From Propionicimonas sp. (GTDB lineage Bacteria; Actinomycetota; Actinomycetes; Propionibacteriales; Propionibacteriaceae): a DNA stretch of 64,000 nucleotides. Each line of letters starts with the position of its first letter. The stretch's first letter is position 1. The notes under the pieces were generated by a model. That model had not been told where the DNA came from and made no database searches. It saw nothing but the letters and a program-made list of their open reading frames with translations. Positions 1 through 10,711 of this stretch are shown here, one piece after another. Where the stretch lies: NCBI GenBank assembly GCA_013791955.1, contig VMSW01000007.1:248001-312000 (forward strand), read 5' to 3'. Both the position numbers and the translations under genes were made by a program.

Positions 1-41
1 GCTGCAGCAGGCTGGTTTCAAGTCCAACCGAAGGAGACGAA

Positions 42-812
42 ATGAACCGGTCCATCCGGACACCCCTCACCGCTTTGGCTGTTCTCGGCGCTGGCATCGG
101 GCTCAGCCTGGGCGCGGTCGTCCCGGCACACGCCGACGATGTGACCACCGATCCGGGCACCCCCACCCCGGTCTACTACTGCCATGGAAAGAAGGCGACA
201 ATCGTTGGCACCGATGCCGCCGAAACCCTGACCGGCACCGGCAAGCGTGACGTGATCGTGGCCCTGGGCGGCGACGACATCATCGACGGGCTGGCTGGCA
301 ACGACATCATCTGCGCCGGTGCTGGCAATGACACCGTCAACGCTGGTGATGGACGTGACTGGGTTTCCGGTGGCCTGGGGGATGACACCATCAATGGCGG
401 CAAGGGCGACGACGAACTGCACGCCCGCGCCGGCAACGACACCGTCCGTGGTGAAGCGGGCTACGACTGGGTCGGCGGCGGCGACGGCAACGACGTCCTC
501 TACGGCGGCACTGGGAATGATCGTCTGCACGGCTATGCCGGTGACGACACCTTGTACGGCGAGGCTGGCGCCGACTGGATGGGCGGCGGCACTGGCAATG
601 ACGTCCTCTACGGCGGCACCGGCAACGACCGGATGCACGGCTATGCCGGGAATGATCATCTGCTCGGCGAGGCTGGTCGCGACCAGCTCTACGGCGACTC
701 CGGTGCTGACCTGCTCGAAGGGGGTGCCGGACGCGACAAGCTGCGCGGCGGCGCCGGTGCCGACCTGGAGTACCAGAACGTGGCTCCGACCCCGACTGGT
801 GCCAGCGTCTGA
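42..812 (+). CDS. Secreted RTX-repeat calcium-binding protein (first of two)
   Basis: A 256-residue protein with a Sec signal peptide (residues 1-31, cleavage after AHA) and a mature part made almost entirely of glycine/aspartate nonapeptides of the GGxGxDxLxG type, which fold into Ca2+-binding beta-rolls. A conserved block before the repeats (C-H-G, then ATIVGT, then DIIC) carries two cysteines that could form a disulfide clasp. Residues of about 145-225 contain an internal duplication of roughly 45 residues (GNDVLYGGTGNDR appears twice). The start follows a strong RBS (AAGGAGACGA). The same architecture recurs at 3258, on the other side of an ABC transporter. No enzymatic domain is visible; a surface or matrix Ca2+-binding role is inferred. 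Confidence 0.85.
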   Translation: MNRSIRTPLTALAVLGAGIGLSLGAVVPAHADDVTTDPGTPTPVYYCHGKKATIVGTDAAETLTGTGKRDVIVALGGDDIIDGLAGNDIICAGAGNDTVNAGDGRDWVSGGLGDDTINGGKGDDELHARAGNDTVRGEAGYDWVGGGDGNDVLYGGTGNDRLHGYAGDDTLYGEAGADWMGGGTGNDVLYGGTGNDRMHGYAGNDHLLGEAGRDQLYGDSGADLLEGGAGRDKLRGGAGADLEYQNVAPTPTGASV

Positions 813-821
813 CGTCCATGC

Positions 822-858
822 CCAAGCGGCCCCACCTGTCCTGGGTGGGGCCGCTTGG
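822..858 (+). terminator. Stem-loop terminator after the first RTX gene
   Basis: Perfect 15-bp inverted repeat (822-836 with 844-858) around a 7-base loop, ten bases after the stop codon. There is no clear T-run, so its efficiency is uncertain. Confidence 0.7.
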
Positions 859-921
859 CGTCGTCCTTGAGGACGATCTACCCCGACCGGGTGGACGACG
901 CGAGCCGAGCTGATCAGTCTC

Positions 922-927
922 TAGGCT
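922..927 (+). promoter_or_regulatory. -10 hexamer, probable leaderless promoter of the ABC ATPase gene
   Basis: TAGGCT lies six bases before the ATG at 934, and no Shine-Dalgarno sequence is present. This spacing would place the transcript start at or next to the start codon. Confidence 0.45.
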
Positions 928-933
928 GACGCC

Positions 934-1896
934 ATGAGCGCAGTGCTGACTGAGGATGCCACTACCGATGCCCCGCCCGTCCCACCAGGAATCGAGGCTC
1001 GCGACTTGAAGCGGGCCTTCGGCGAAGTGCGCGCCGTGGACGGCATCACTTTCACCGCTCCGGCTGGCGCGGTCACAGCCCTGATCGGCCCCAATGGTTC
1101 GGGCAAGACCACCTTGCTATTGCTGCTTTCCGGCCTGCTGGCCGCAGATGAGGGCACGGCCAAGATTGCCGGCTACGACGTGGCGACCCAGAACCTGCAG
1201 GCCCGTTCGCAGATCGGCTGGATGCCCGATGTCTTCGGCACCTGGGATGCGTTGACCTGCACCGAGATTCTCACGACTTTCGCCCACGCCTACCGCCTTG
1301 ATCGGGCCAACACCTCCAACCGGGTGGCCGAGATGCTCGACCTGGTGCACCTCAGTGAGTTCGCCGATCGTCCGGCTCGAGTGCTGAGTCGTGGCCAGAA
1401 GCAGCGCCTTGGTCTGGCCAGGGCACTGGTGCACGATCCGGCAGTGCTGTTGCTCGACGAACCAGCCTCAGGGCTGGACCCGCGCTCCCGAGTTGAGCTT
1501 CGCCACCTGCTGCGAGGCCTGGCTGAGCAGGGTAAGACGGTGCTGGTGTCCTCGCATGTGCTGGCCGAGTTGGAGGAGCTCTACGACCACGCGGTGTTCT
1601 TGTCCAAGGGACGCACCGTCGACCTTGCTGAGGCTGCCCAGCCAGCCGCGGCTGGCCGCGGCTGGCGGATCGAGGCACTTGACCCCACCGAGCTGCGAAG
1701 TTTCCTGGACGGGGCCGGCATCCCTTGGCTGCCTGGTCCTGGCACCGCCGAAGTGACGGTGCCGCTGGCCGGGGTGGAGTCGGCCAGCGAGCTGATCCGG
1801 GCAGCGGTGAGCGCCGGGGTGTCCCTGCACACCGTCGCGCCGCTGTCCGGACGGCTTGAAGAGGCCTACCTGTCGTTGAACGAGGAGCGGGTATGA
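934..1896 (+). CDS. ABC-2 type transporter, ATP-binding protein
   Basis: A 320-residue nucleotide-binding subunit. Walker A is GPNGSGKT (52-59), the signature is LSRGQ (151-155), Walker B is VLLLDE (171-176) and the switch histidine is near 208. The roughly 90 residues after the core form the regulatory tail common in drug and lipid ABC-2 exporters. The stop overlaps the start of the membrane subunit by four bases (ATGA), so the two are translationally coupled. No RBS is visible; a TAGGCT hexamer six bases upstream suggests a leaderless mRNA. The substrate cannot be read from the sequence. The flanking RTX proteins carry Sec signals and so do not need this transporter for secretion. Confidence 0.9.
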   Translation: MSAVLTEDATTDAPPVPPGIEARDLKRAFGEVRAVDGITFTAPAGAVTALIGPNGSGKTTLLLLLSGLLAADEGTAKIAGYDVATQNLQARSQIGWMPDVFGTWDALTCTEILTTFAHAYRLDRANTSNRVAEMLDLVHLSEFADRPARVLSRGQKQRLGLARALVHDPAVLLLDEPASGLDPRSRVELRHLLRGLAEQGKTVLVSSHVLAELEELYDHAVFLSKGRTVDLAEAAQPAAAGRGWRIEALDPTELRSFLDGAGIPWLPGPGTAEVTVPLAGVESASELIRAAVSAGVSLHTVAPLSGRLEEAYLSLNEERV

Positions 1897-3125
1897 ACAC
1901 CTGGGCGATGTCGGTCAGCGGGCTGCGCACCGTGGTGGAGTTGGAGATCAGGCAACGGATCCGCTCCAAGCGCTGGATCTGGGCACTGCTCGGCTGGTTC
2001 CTGCTCACCGGCGGCCTCACCAGCTTGGTGATCTGGAGCGCAACCGAGATGGTGCGGATCAACGGCCAGGGCCCGTCCGCGGGGTTCCAGGCCGGCCCGC
2101 TGGCGTTCGGGCTGATCACCTATCTGGTGCTCGGGCTGGGCTTGATGATCGCTCCGGCTTTCACTGCCACCACCATCAACGGTGATCGCGCTGCTGGCAC
2201 CCTGGCAACCTTGCAGGCCACACGATTGAGTTCGCTGGAGATCGTGCTCGGCAAGTTGATTGCTGCCTGGCTGGCCGCAGCGGTCTTCTTGGTGGTGGCG
2301 CTGCCCTTCATCGCTTGGTCGATGGTGTTGGGCAACATTTCGTTGTGGCAGGTCGCGGTCACATTTGCGGTGGTGTTCGCCGAAGTCGCAGTGGTCTGTG
2401 CGATCGGACTGGGGTTCTCCGCGATGTTCTCCCGGGCTGCCGGGGCAGCGATGCTCACCTACCTGACGGTCGTGGTGTTGAGCGTCATCACGGTGATCGT
2501 GCTGGCGCTGTCTTCGGTGCTGGTGGTGCGCCCGACCACTTACCGCGTTTGGGGCCTCACCCCCGCGGTGCAGCAGCAGTATCAAGACCAAGTCGAACAG
2601 ACCTACAAGGACGATCCAAAAGCCAACCCGCCGGCACCCCCGGTGGACAAGTGCACCTGGTTCGAGCGCACTGACCAAACCACTCGGATGGACCTGGTCT
2701 GGTGGGTGGTGGTGGCCAACCCGTTCGTGGTGGTGGCTGATGCCGCACCGCTGCCGCCAGGGGCTGCCCAGGACCTGACCAAGTACATCGCCCTAAGCTC
2801 CGACCCGCTGGCCGGCGTGCGGTGGGGGGTGCGCAAGCTGAGTCAGCCGCCGCAGACCGAGATCGATGAATGCTCCTATCTCTATGAAAGCCTGCCAGGG
2901 TTCCGAGTCGAATACGACAACGACGGACGTGCCACGGTGACCACCAAGTCGGGCGAGCCGGTAACGGTGAGCCCAGTGAAGGTGGCCCCGGTGAATGTGG
3001 AGAACCCGATCTGGCCCTGGGGCCTGGGCGTGCATGTGCTGTTGGGTGCGGTGTTCTTCTGGGGCGCAGTCACGCGGCTCAAGATTCCCTACGGGGCACT
3101 CCAGCGCGGAACCCGGGTGGCCTGA
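1893..3125 (+). CDS. ABC-2 type transporter, membrane subunit
   Basis: A 410-residue membrane protein with hydrophobic segments near residues 28-50, 70-92, 122-145, 152-178 and 185-212, and a final one near 375-392. Between the last two lies a hydrophilic region of about 160 residues containing two cysteines (KCTW and DECSY), probably extracytoplasmic and possibly disulfide-bonded. It overlaps the ATPase gene by four bases and forms a complete exporter with it. ABC-2 permeases normally have six helices, and the large loop before the last is unusual. The substrate is unknown. Confidence 0.85.
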   Translation: MNTWAMSVSGLRTVVELEIRQRIRSKRWIWALLGWFLLTGGLTSLVIWSATEMVRINGQGPSAGFQAGPLAFGLITYLVLGLGLMIAPAFTATTINGDRAAGTLATLQATRLSSLEIVLGKLIAAWLAAAVFLVVALPFIAWSMVLGNISLWQVAVTFAVVFAEVAVVCAIGLGFSAMFSRAAGAAMLTYLTVVVLSVITVIVLALSSVLVVRPTTYRVWGLTPAVQQQYQDQVEQTYKDDPKANPPAPPVDKCTWFERTDQTTRMDLVWWVVVANPFVVVADAAPLPPGAAQDLTKYIALSSDPLAGVRWGVRKLSQPPQTEIDECSYLYESLPGFRVEYDNDGRATVTTKSGEPVTVSPVKVAPVNVENPIWPWGLGVHVLLGAVFFWGAVTRLKIPYGALQRGTRVA

Positions 3126-3257
3126 CGGCGAATCGGGCGGTATCAGGACTGCGACATCGCTGCGACGTGGCTGCGAAGACCGCTGGCTAGGTTGGCAAAA
3201 GGAGAGGTGTTCTCCACCAACCGCCCAGCGGCGGTCCCAGCGAAAGGTACTGCTCGG

Positions 3258-4109
3258 ATGAGAATCAGAAGGATCCTGCCCCTGACTGTGGTTGGACTGC
3301 TCGTGGCCTCCGGCTTGAGTTTCGCGCCGACCACGGCGTCGGCCGCAGTGACGTGTAACGGCTTGGTCGCCACCATTGTGGGCACCGAAGCTGCCGACTC
3401 CCTATACGGGACTTCTGGCGCAGACGTCATCGTCGGGCTGGGTGGCGGCGACTATATCGATGGTGCGGGTGGTAACGACGTCATTTGTGGTGGCGATGGC
3501 GATGACTCGATCTACACCGATGACGGCAGGAGCGGCGGTAGCGACGCCGACTGGGTAGATGCCGGAGCGGGCGGCAACTTCATTGAAGCTGGCGCGGGCA
3601 GTGACATTTTGGTCGCTGGGGACGGAAATGACAGCATCTATGCCGGTGCTGGCGACGACCGGGTGAATGCGGGCAATGGTGCGAATTATGTCGCTGGCGA
3701 TGCGGGCAGAGACGTCCTGACTGCCGGTAACGGAGCCGACAGCTTCTATGCCGGTGCTGGCGACGACCGGGTGAATGCCGGCAAAGGTGCGAACTATCTT
3801 GCTGGCGGTGAGGGCCGGGACATCTTGATTGCCGGTAGCGGAAACGACAGCCTCTATGGCGGTGCGGGCAATGACCGTTTGAGTGCGGGTGGGGGTGTGG
3901 ACTATCTCTCTGGCGATGCGGGAAACGATCACCTAGACGCCGGCTCAGGCAGGGACAGCCTCTACGGAGGCGAAGGCCGAGACTTGGTTGAGGGTGGCTC
4001 TGGTGCGGACTACATCTCTGGCGGCCCAGGCAAAGACATAACTGCCAAGGGCAGCGTAAAGGCCAAGGTGCAGCGGGACTGGTACAAGAAGGTGGGCAAG
4101 TTCGTCTGA
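3258..4109 (+). CDS. Secreted RTX-repeat calcium-binding protein (second of two)
   Basis: A 283-residue paralogue of the protein at 42. I chose ATG 3258 because it begins a canonical signal peptide (MRIRRILPLTVVGLLVASG, cleavage after ASA) and has GAAAGG upstream; an in-frame TTG at 3192 would only add a polar extension. The mature protein opens with the same block (CNG, ATIVGT, DVIC) and continues with glycine/aspartate nonapeptides to the end. A unit of about 36 residues built on YAGAGDDRVNAG is repeated in the middle. Several repeats are less canonical than in the first protein. A Ca2+-binding beta-roll is expected; the function is unknown. Confidence 0.82.
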   Translation: MRIRRILPLTVVGLLVASGLSFAPTTASAAVTCNGLVATIVGTEAADSLYGTSGADVIVGLGGGDYIDGAGGNDVICGGDGDDSIYTDDGRSGGSDADWVDAGAGGNFIEAGAGSDILVAGDGNDSIYAGAGDDRVNAGNGANYVAGDAGRDVLTAGNGADSFYAGAGDDRVNAGKGANYLAGGEGRDILIAGSGNDSLYGGAGNDRLSAGGGVDYLSGDAGNDHLDAGSGRDSLYGGEGRDLVEGGSGADYISGGPGKDITAKGSVKAKVQRDWYKKVGKFV

Positions 4110-4119
4110 TGCTGATGGG

Positions 4120-4824
4120 TCAGGGGTTGGTTCGGGTTCGAGCCAACCCCGACTCATAGGCGAAGACCACCGCCTGCACCCGATCGCGCAGGCGCAGCTT
4201 CGCCAGCAGGTGGCGCACGTGGGTTTTGACGGTGGTCTCCGACAAATACAGCTGGGCGGAGATCTCGGCATTGGACATGCCTTGGGCAATGAGCTCCAGC
4301 ACTTCGGTTTCGCGCTCGGTCAGGCAGCCCAGCTTGGGGTCAGGCGTCGTCGGCGAACCGTTCGCCACATGGGTGAGCAGCCGCTTAGTTGCTGAGGGTG
4401 CGATCACGGCATCTCCGGAGTGCACGGTGCGGATCGCGCCCAACAGGTCAACGGGCGGGACGTTTTTCAGCAGGAAGCCGGACGCGCCAGCGCTGATGGC
4501 AGTGAGCAGGTATTCGTCGAGGTCGTAGGTGGTCAGCATCACTACCTTCGGCGCATCGCGGCCGGCGGCGTCGGCTTCGGCCAAGATCTGCCGGGTGGCT
4601 TCGATACCGTCCACCCCGGGCATCCGGACGTCCATCAGCACCACATCGCAGGCGAGCCGGGCCAACAGCCTCACCGCGGACGCGCCGTCCTCGGCCTGGC
4701 CAGCCACCACCATGTCGGGCTGGGCGCCGATCACCATCGCCAGACCGGCGGCCACTAGTTGCTGGTCGTCAACCAGCACCACCCTGATCGGAGCAGCGCC
4801 AGCCGCAGTCTGAGTGTTGGTCAC
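4120..4824 (-). CDS. NarL/LuxR-family response regulator
   Basis: A 234-residue two-component regulator. The receiver domain (about 14-130) has the acidic pair DD (19-20), the phospho-acceptor D65 in VLMDVRMPG and the conserved lysine in LLKNV. A LuxR-type helix-turn-helix (about 170-225: LTERETEVLELIAQGMSN, then TTVKTHV) follows. Its start overlaps the stop of the upstream histidine kinase by four bases. The pair is the distal part of a guaB-guaB3-kinase-regulator gene string. The target genes are unknown; the flanking RTX/ABC genes are the nearest candidates on the other strand. Confidence 0.9.
   Translation of the reverse strand: MTNTQTAAGAAPIRVVLVDDQQLVAAGLAMVIGAQPDMVVAGQAEDGASAVRLLARLACDVVLMDVRMPGVDGIEATRQILAEADAAGRDAPKVVMLTTYDLDEYLLTAISAGASGFLLKNVPPVDLLGAIRTVHSGDAVIAPSATKRLLTHVANGSPTTPDPKLGCLTERETEVLELIAQGMSNAEISAQLYLSETTVKTHVRHLLAKLRLRDRVQAVVFAYESGLARTRTNP
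4123..4150. terminator. Hairpin between convergent genes
   Basis: GGGGTTGG (4123-4130) pairs with CCAACCCC (4143-4150). It sits between the stop of the second RTX gene and the 3' end of the response regulator gene, which it overlaps, so it could terminate both transcripts. Confidence 0.45.
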
Positions 4825-5630
4825 GATTCCTCCTCCAACCGGAACGGCAGCTCGGCGCGCACCTGGAACCCGTCCTGGGTGGGGCCGGCCTGCAGGGTGC
4901 CGTCCAATAGTTCAGCACGTTCCCGCATGCCGATCAGGCCCATGCCGCGCCCACCAAGCGCCTCCCCGGTAACTGGGTCAGTCGCTTTCGCCCTGGCCCC
5001 GCCGTTGCTGGTCACAGTGAGGCTAACCGCCTCGGGGCCCCAGTTCTCGGTGATGATCACGTTTGCGCCCGTGCCAGCATGTTTGAGCACATTAGTGAGG
5101 GCCTCCTGGGTGATCCGGTGCAGGGCTGTGCGGGTGCCAGCGGGTAGCCCGCGCGGCTCACCCACCCGAATCAAGGAGACCGCCAACCCGGCATCGCGGT
5201 ACTTGGTGGCCAGCGCGTCCAGTCCGGTATCGGCAGTGGGGGTCAGCTCGGGGACGGTGTTGTCGTTGTGCTTCAGGATGCCCAGGATTCGGCGGGTGTC
5301 GGCCAAGGCCCCACGTCCGGTCTCGGCAATCGTGGTGAAAGCGCGCTTGGCGGACTCGCCATCGGCGCTGACGTAGCTGCCGCCGTCGGCCTGGGCGATC
5401 ATGATGGCCAGCGAATGGGCGATCACATCGTGCATCTCGCGCAGAATCCGCAGTCGCTCGGCGGCGACCGCCAACTCGGCGGTGCGCTGTTGAGATTCCA
5501 CTGCAGAGGCCCGCGAGGCTAGCGCCCACCGACGGGCCAGCTGGGCCCGCCGCAACGCGACCGCTAAAACCGCGATCACGCCGGTGCACATCACCAGCGC
5601 CACCGCCATGGTCAACTCAGCTGTGGTCAT
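4821..5630 (-). CDS. Sensor histidine kinase (HisKA_3 type) with a minimal sensor region
   Basis: A 269-residue kinase. The dimerisation/phospho-acceptor helix contains MHDVIAH (H67), and the HATPase_c domain has an N-box (TQEALTNVLKHA) and a G-box (GRGMGLIGMRERAELL). Only one hydrophobic segment (about 8-27) precedes the kinase core, whereas DesK/NarX-type relatives usually carry four or more helices, so the sensor part is nearly absent. Twelve bases separate it from the guaB3 stop, leaving no room for a longer start in the same operon. It is coupled to the regulator gene at 4120. The signal may come from a partner protein or the membrane itself. Confidence 0.88.
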   Translation of the reverse strand: MTTAELTMAVALVMCTGVIAVLAVALRRAQLARRWALASRASAVESQQRTAELAVAAERLRILREMHDVIAHSLAIMIAQADGGSYVSADGESAKRAFTTIAETGRGALADTRRILGILKHNDNTVPELTPTADTGLDALATKYRDAGLAVSLIRVGEPRGLPAGTRTALHRITQEALTNVLKHAGTGANVIITENWGPEAVSLTVTSNGGARAKATDPVTGEALGGRGMGLIGMRERAELLDGTLQAGPTQDGFQVRAELPFRLEEES

Positions 5631-5642
5631 TCTCGGCTCGGA

Positions 5643-6755
5643 TCAGCGGTGGACGACAACCTCGACGCGCTGGAACTCCTTGACCTCGGTGTAACCCGTA
5701 GTGGCCATGGCTCGACGCAGAGCGCCGACCAGGTTCATGGTGCCGTCGGCGACATGCGAGGGGCCCAACAGGATCTCCTCGAAGGAGCCGACAGTGGAGA
5801 ACTTCACCCGCTCACCGCGCGGCAGCGTGGCGTGCCATGCCTCCGGCCCCCAGTGGTAACCCTGGCCGGGAGCCTCGGCTGCCCGGGCCAGCGGTGAACC
5901 GACCATGACCGCATCAGCGCCGCAGGCGATCGCCTTGGCGATGTCACCGGACTTGCCCAGGGCCCCGTCAGCGATCACATGGACGTAACGGCCACCGGAT
6001 TCGTCCAGGTAGTCGCGGCGGGCTTCGGCCACATCAGCCAGGGCCGAGGCCATCGGCACCTCTACGCCGAGCACATTGCGGGTGCGCTTGGTGGCCCCGC
6101 CGCCGAAGCCGACCAGAACACCAGCCGCGCCAGTGCGCATCAGATGCAAAGCCGACTGGTAGGTGGCGCAACCGCCGACGATTACCGGCACGTCGAGTTC
6201 GTAGATGAACTGCTTCAGGTTCAGCGGCTCGGACACCTTTGATACGTGCTCGGCCGAGACAGTGGTACCGCGAATGACGAAGAAGTCGACCCCGGACTTC
6301 TCGACCACTCCGGCGAACTTGGCGCAGGTTTGTGGGGACAGCGACCCGGCGACCGGCACCCCGGCTTCGCGGATCTGCTTCATCCGTTCGGTGATCAGCT
6401 CGGCTTTGATTGGCTCGGCGTAGATCTGTTGCATCCGCCGGGTGGCGGCGACCTGATCCTCGATGCCAGCCAGTTCGCTCAGCTGCTCAGTGGGGTCGGC
6501 GTAGCGCGTCCACAAGCCTTCGAGGTTGAGCACCCCCAAGCCGCCCAGCTTGCCCATGGCGATCGCCGTCTGGGGGCTCATCACCGAGTCCATCGGCGCG
6601 GCCACGACGGGAAAATCGAAGGTGAGGGCGTCGATCTTCCAGTTCAGGTTGACCTCTTCGATGCCGCGGGTGCGACGGGTGGGCACGATCGCGATGTCGT
6701 CGAAGCCGAACACCGGCAGGGCGCGCTTAGAGCGGCCGATTTCGATCATGGTCAT
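5643..6755 (-). CDS. guaB3: GuaB3 family IMP dehydrogenase-related protein
   Basis: A 370-residue TIM-barrel protein of the IMPDH/GMP reductase family without CBS domains. It aligns with the GuaB barrel (FDDIAIVPTRRTR, PVVAAPMDSVMS, VIADGALGKSGDIAKA). In GuaB the catalytic cysteine sits in GPGSICTTR; the corresponding stretch here reads GFGGGATKRTRN and has no cysteine. Orthologues occur beside guaB in most actinobacteria, and their activity has been unclear. It begins eight bases after the guaB stop, so the two are co-transcribed. Normal IMP dehydrogenation by the cysteine mechanism would not be expected from this active site. Confidence 0.88.
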   Translation of the reverse strand: MTMIEIGRSKRALPVFGFDDIAIVPTRRTRGIEEVNLNWKIDALTFDFPVVAAPMDSVMSPQTAIAMGKLGGLGVLNLEGLWTRYADPTEQLSELAGIEDQVAATRRMQQIYAEPIKAELITERMKQIREAGVPVAGSLSPQTCAKFAGVVEKSGVDFFVIRGTTVSAEHVSKVSEPLNLKQFIYELDVPVIVGGCATYQSALHLMRTGAAGVLVGFGGGATKRTRNVLGVEVPMASALADVAEARRDYLDESGGRYVHVIADGALGKSGDIAKAIACGADAVMVGSPLARAAEAPGQGYHWGPEAWHATLPRGERVKFSTVGSFEEILLGPSHVADGTMNLVGALRRAMATTGYTEVKEFQRVEVVVHR

Positions 6756-6763
6756 CTACTGCC

Positions 6764-8302
<1,539 letters not shown>

Positions 8303-8337
8303 CTAACGAGCGGCCAGTCTATCGCCGGATCAACGGG

Positions 8338-9216
8338 TCAGCCGAGCCCGGCCAACGCCTCGGCCAGCGTCTTGTGGCGGAACTCGAAACCGGCCTCGGT
8401 CAGCCGGGCTGGCTGCACCCGCTGCCCAGACAGCAGCGCTTCGCGGACGAACTCGCGGCCGAAGAGCATGCTGACCGCTGGCAGCGGCATGGGCAGCACC
8501 GCCGGACGATTCAGGTGATCGGCGAAGGTGCGGGTGAACTCGGCATTGGTCACGGGGCGCGGGCCGGTGAGATTCACCGGTCCGGTGATCTCGGAAGTCA
8601 GTAGGTATTCCATCGCCCGGACGTGATCAGCCAGGCTGATCCAGCTGAGGAACTGGCGGCCATCGCCGACGCGACCGCCCAGCCCAGCAGCGAACAGCTT
8701 CCAGATCGCTTCCAGATAGCCGCCGTCGGCGGCCAGCACATGACCGGTACGCAGCACGGCGGTGGAGACCGGCGAGTGACTGGCAGCCGCCTCCCAATCC
8801 TGGACGACCCGGGCCAGGAAGCCGCGGCCAACCGGGGAGAGCTCGTCAACCATCTCGGCGCCGGTGTTGCCGTAGATGCCGATGGCTGAGCCGTTCAGTA
8901 GCCGCTGGCAGCGACCGTTGGGGGACATCGAGGTGACGATCGTCAGCGTTGACGTGGTGCGGGAGCGCCGAATGGCGGCTTTGCGTTCTTTGGTCCAGCG
9001 ACCACCGGCGATTGGGGTGCCGGCCAGGTTCACCACCGCGTCCACATCTTCCAGGCCAGGCCCGGCGATGCGTCCGGCGTCCGGATCCCAGCGACGCTGA
9101 TCAGCGGCTTGCGGAGTGCCGCGTACAAGGCGAACTACTTGATGGCCGTTTCGGGACAGGCGGCGGCTGAGCGCGCTGCCCAGTAGACCCGTCGCACCAC
9201 CGATGGCTACTCGCAT
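8338..9216 (-). CDS. TIGR01777 family NAD-dependent epimerase-like protein
   Basis: A 292-residue short-chain dehydrogenase-like protein. The N-terminus has the nucleotide-binding GGATGLLGS motif, followed by VVNLAGTPIAGGRW, which is typical of the YfcH/TIGR01777 family, and the family C-terminal DUF1731-like region (GREFVREALLSGQRVQPARL). I chose ATG 9216 because the Rossmann strand starts there and AGGATC precedes it; an in-frame extension to 9324 would add 36 unsupported residues. The substrate of this family is unknown. It reads in the same direction as the mannosyltransferase-like gene 31 bases upstream, so the two may be co-transcribed. Confidence 0.85.
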   Translation of the reverse strand: MRVAIGGATGLLGSALSRRLSRNGHQVVRLVRGTPQAADQRRWDPDAGRIAGPGLEDVDAVVNLAGTPIAGGRWTKERKAAIRRSRTTSTLTIVTSMSPNGRCQRLLNGSAIGIYGNTGAEMVDELSPVGRGFLARVVQDWEAAASHSPVSTAVLRTGHVLAADGGYLEAIWKLFAAGLGGRVGDGRQFLSWISLADHVRAMEYLLTSEITGPVNLTGPRPVTNAEFTRTFADHLNRPAVLPMPLPAVSMLFGREFVREALLSGQRVQPARLTEAGFEFRHKTLAEALAGLG

Positions 9217-9247
9217 GCTATTGATCCTGCCATGCCCGCTGACCGGA

Positions 9248-10612
9248 TCAATACGTTCCGTGCCAGATGACGGTTTGGACGGCGTTCCAGATGCAGAAGG
9301 CGATCGCCAATCCGAACACGGCATAGCGTTGTCGGCGGGTCAGTGGAATCAGCCCGAGCAGGGCCAGACTCCAAGGCAGGTACCAGGGGTGCAAAGCCTG
9401 GCCGAGGACGGCGATCGCTAGCGATCCCCAGGCCACCACGGCGAGGGGACGGTCGGAGAAGCGCACCACGATCCAGATCAGCACGATGAGCAGGATTGCG
9501 GTGCCGACCAGCCCGGCCACCACCAGAAAGCCGGTGTAGGAGCCGCCCATTGCGGCTGCGATCATCCCGCCGAGTTTGGCCAGCAGAGAAAGCGGTGCCG
9601 GAGTGGCCGCCAATCCCATCAGGTCGAGCCAGGACGTCCAGCCGAAGCCCAAGCCGCTGGCCAGGCTGACGCCGACGAAGGTGGCCACGGCTACCGCGGT
9701 GACGACAGCGGTGCGCCAGCCCAATAGCCACAGTCGTCGCAACACCGGCAGCTCGGCAAGGGCGGCTGCGACCGGAAGCCCGGCGACCGCGATCACGGTG
9801 AGCCCGCCCTGCTGTTTCAACGCCATCGCCACCCCGACCAGCGCCGGGGCGAGCAGGAAGTGCGACCACCGCTGCGGCCAACGCAGCGTCACCCAGATCG
9901 CAGCCAGCGTGACCGCAACCATCGGGGCGTCGTTGTGGCCGGCACCAATGAAGTGCAGCATCAGCAGGGGATTCAGCACCCCTAGCCAGACCGCGCTGCG
10001 CAAGCTGACGCCGACCAGCGCCGCGATCCGCGGCACCAACCAGAGCATCGCTGCCACCGACAACAGGGCCGGAATCCGGATGGCCACGATCGACCAGTAC
10101 GGGTGGAAGCCGGCCAGCTGCACCATCGCCTGGGCCAGCAGCAGCGTCAGTGGGGGATAGGCCACTCCCGACCCGGCCCACAGTTGATCGACTTGGCTGG
10201 CGAACGGCCCGCCGCTGGTGGCCAGGCCGACGTCGTAGGGGTTGGCGCCAGCGGATAGCGTCCAGCCCAGATCGGCATACAAGGTGGCGTCCGGGCTGAG
10301 CACTGGTGGCACGAGCAGCAGCGGCAGCGTCCACAACAGCAAAGTGGTGGCCGCGTGGACGGGCGACCGGTCAGCGGTGGGACGGATATGCCACCAGCCC
10401 CAGACGAGGGCAACCACTCCGGCCACAATGGTGAATCGATCGAGGTAGAAGCTGGCGCCGACGGCACCGACGGAGTTGATCCAGGCAAGCGGCCAGCCCC
10501 GCGGATCGAAGGAGAACTCGGCATTGCACGAGCCCCACCCGACCAACACCGAGCCAACGAAACCGACCCACACCCCGGGTGAGCGCAGCGCGCTTACCGG
10601 TGTGGTGGACAT
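9248..10612 (-). CDS. MptB-like polyprenol-phosphomannose-dependent mannosyltransferase (GT-C fold)
   Basis: A 454-residue polytopic membrane protein with about a dozen hydrophobic helices. The first extracytoplasmic loop has an acidic motif after [18 protein letters not shown], as in GT-C mannosyltransferases, followed by NPYDVG and [10 protein letters not shown]. The run [18 protein letters not shown] is characteristic of the MptA/MptB family, which elongates alpha-1,6-mannan backbones of lipomannan-type glycolipids. I chose ATG 10612 because AGGGGG precedes it. No other mannan gene is nearby. Family assignment is good; the exact acceptor is inferred. Confidence 0.75.
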   Translation of the reverse strand: MSTTPVSALRSPGVWVGFVGSVLVGWGSCNAEFSFDPRGWPLAWINSVGAVGASFYLDRFTIVAGVVALVWGWWHIRPTADRSPVHAATTLLLWTLPLLLVPPVLSPDATLYADLGWTLSAGANPYDVGLATSGGPFASQVDQLWAGSGVAYPPLTLLLAQAMVQLAGFHPYWSIVAIRIPALLSVAAMLWLVPRIAALVGVSLRSAVWLGVLNPLLMLHFIGAGHNDAPMVAVTLAAIWVTLRWPQRWSHFLLAPALVGVAMALKQQGGLTVIAVAGLPVAAALAELPVLRRLWLLGWRTAVVTAVAVATFVGVSLASGLGFGWTSWLDLMGLAATPAPLSLLAKLGGMIAAAMGGSYTGFLVVAGLVGTAILLIVLIWIVVRFSDRPLAVVAWGSLAIAVLGQALHPWYLPWSLALLGLIPLTRRQRYAVFGLAIAFCIWNAVQTVIWHGTY

Positions 10613-10711
10613 CGCAACCCCCTGGCGCAGAACGGGACCTCGCCAGTCTAGGGCGCAGCCGAACAGGCTCAGCGCTCTGGTGGCGCCGGGGTGATTTGAG
10701 CGCGGCTTGTA

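Noticed and set aside
1352-2119. Minus-strand frame antisense to the ABC transporter genes
   Set aside because: Composition typical of an antisense frame in GC-rich DNA; no RBS or domain, and both sense genes are well supported.
42-4109. Type I secretion locus for RTX proteins
   Set aside because: Both RTX proteins have Sec signal peptides, the ABC genes are of the ABC-2 type, and no membrane-fusion or outer-membrane partner exists.
9207-10334. Long minus-strand open frame overlapping the mannosyltransferase gene
   Set aside because: Its translation is Arg/Gly/Ala-rich without domains, while the other frame gives a clear GT-C membrane protein.
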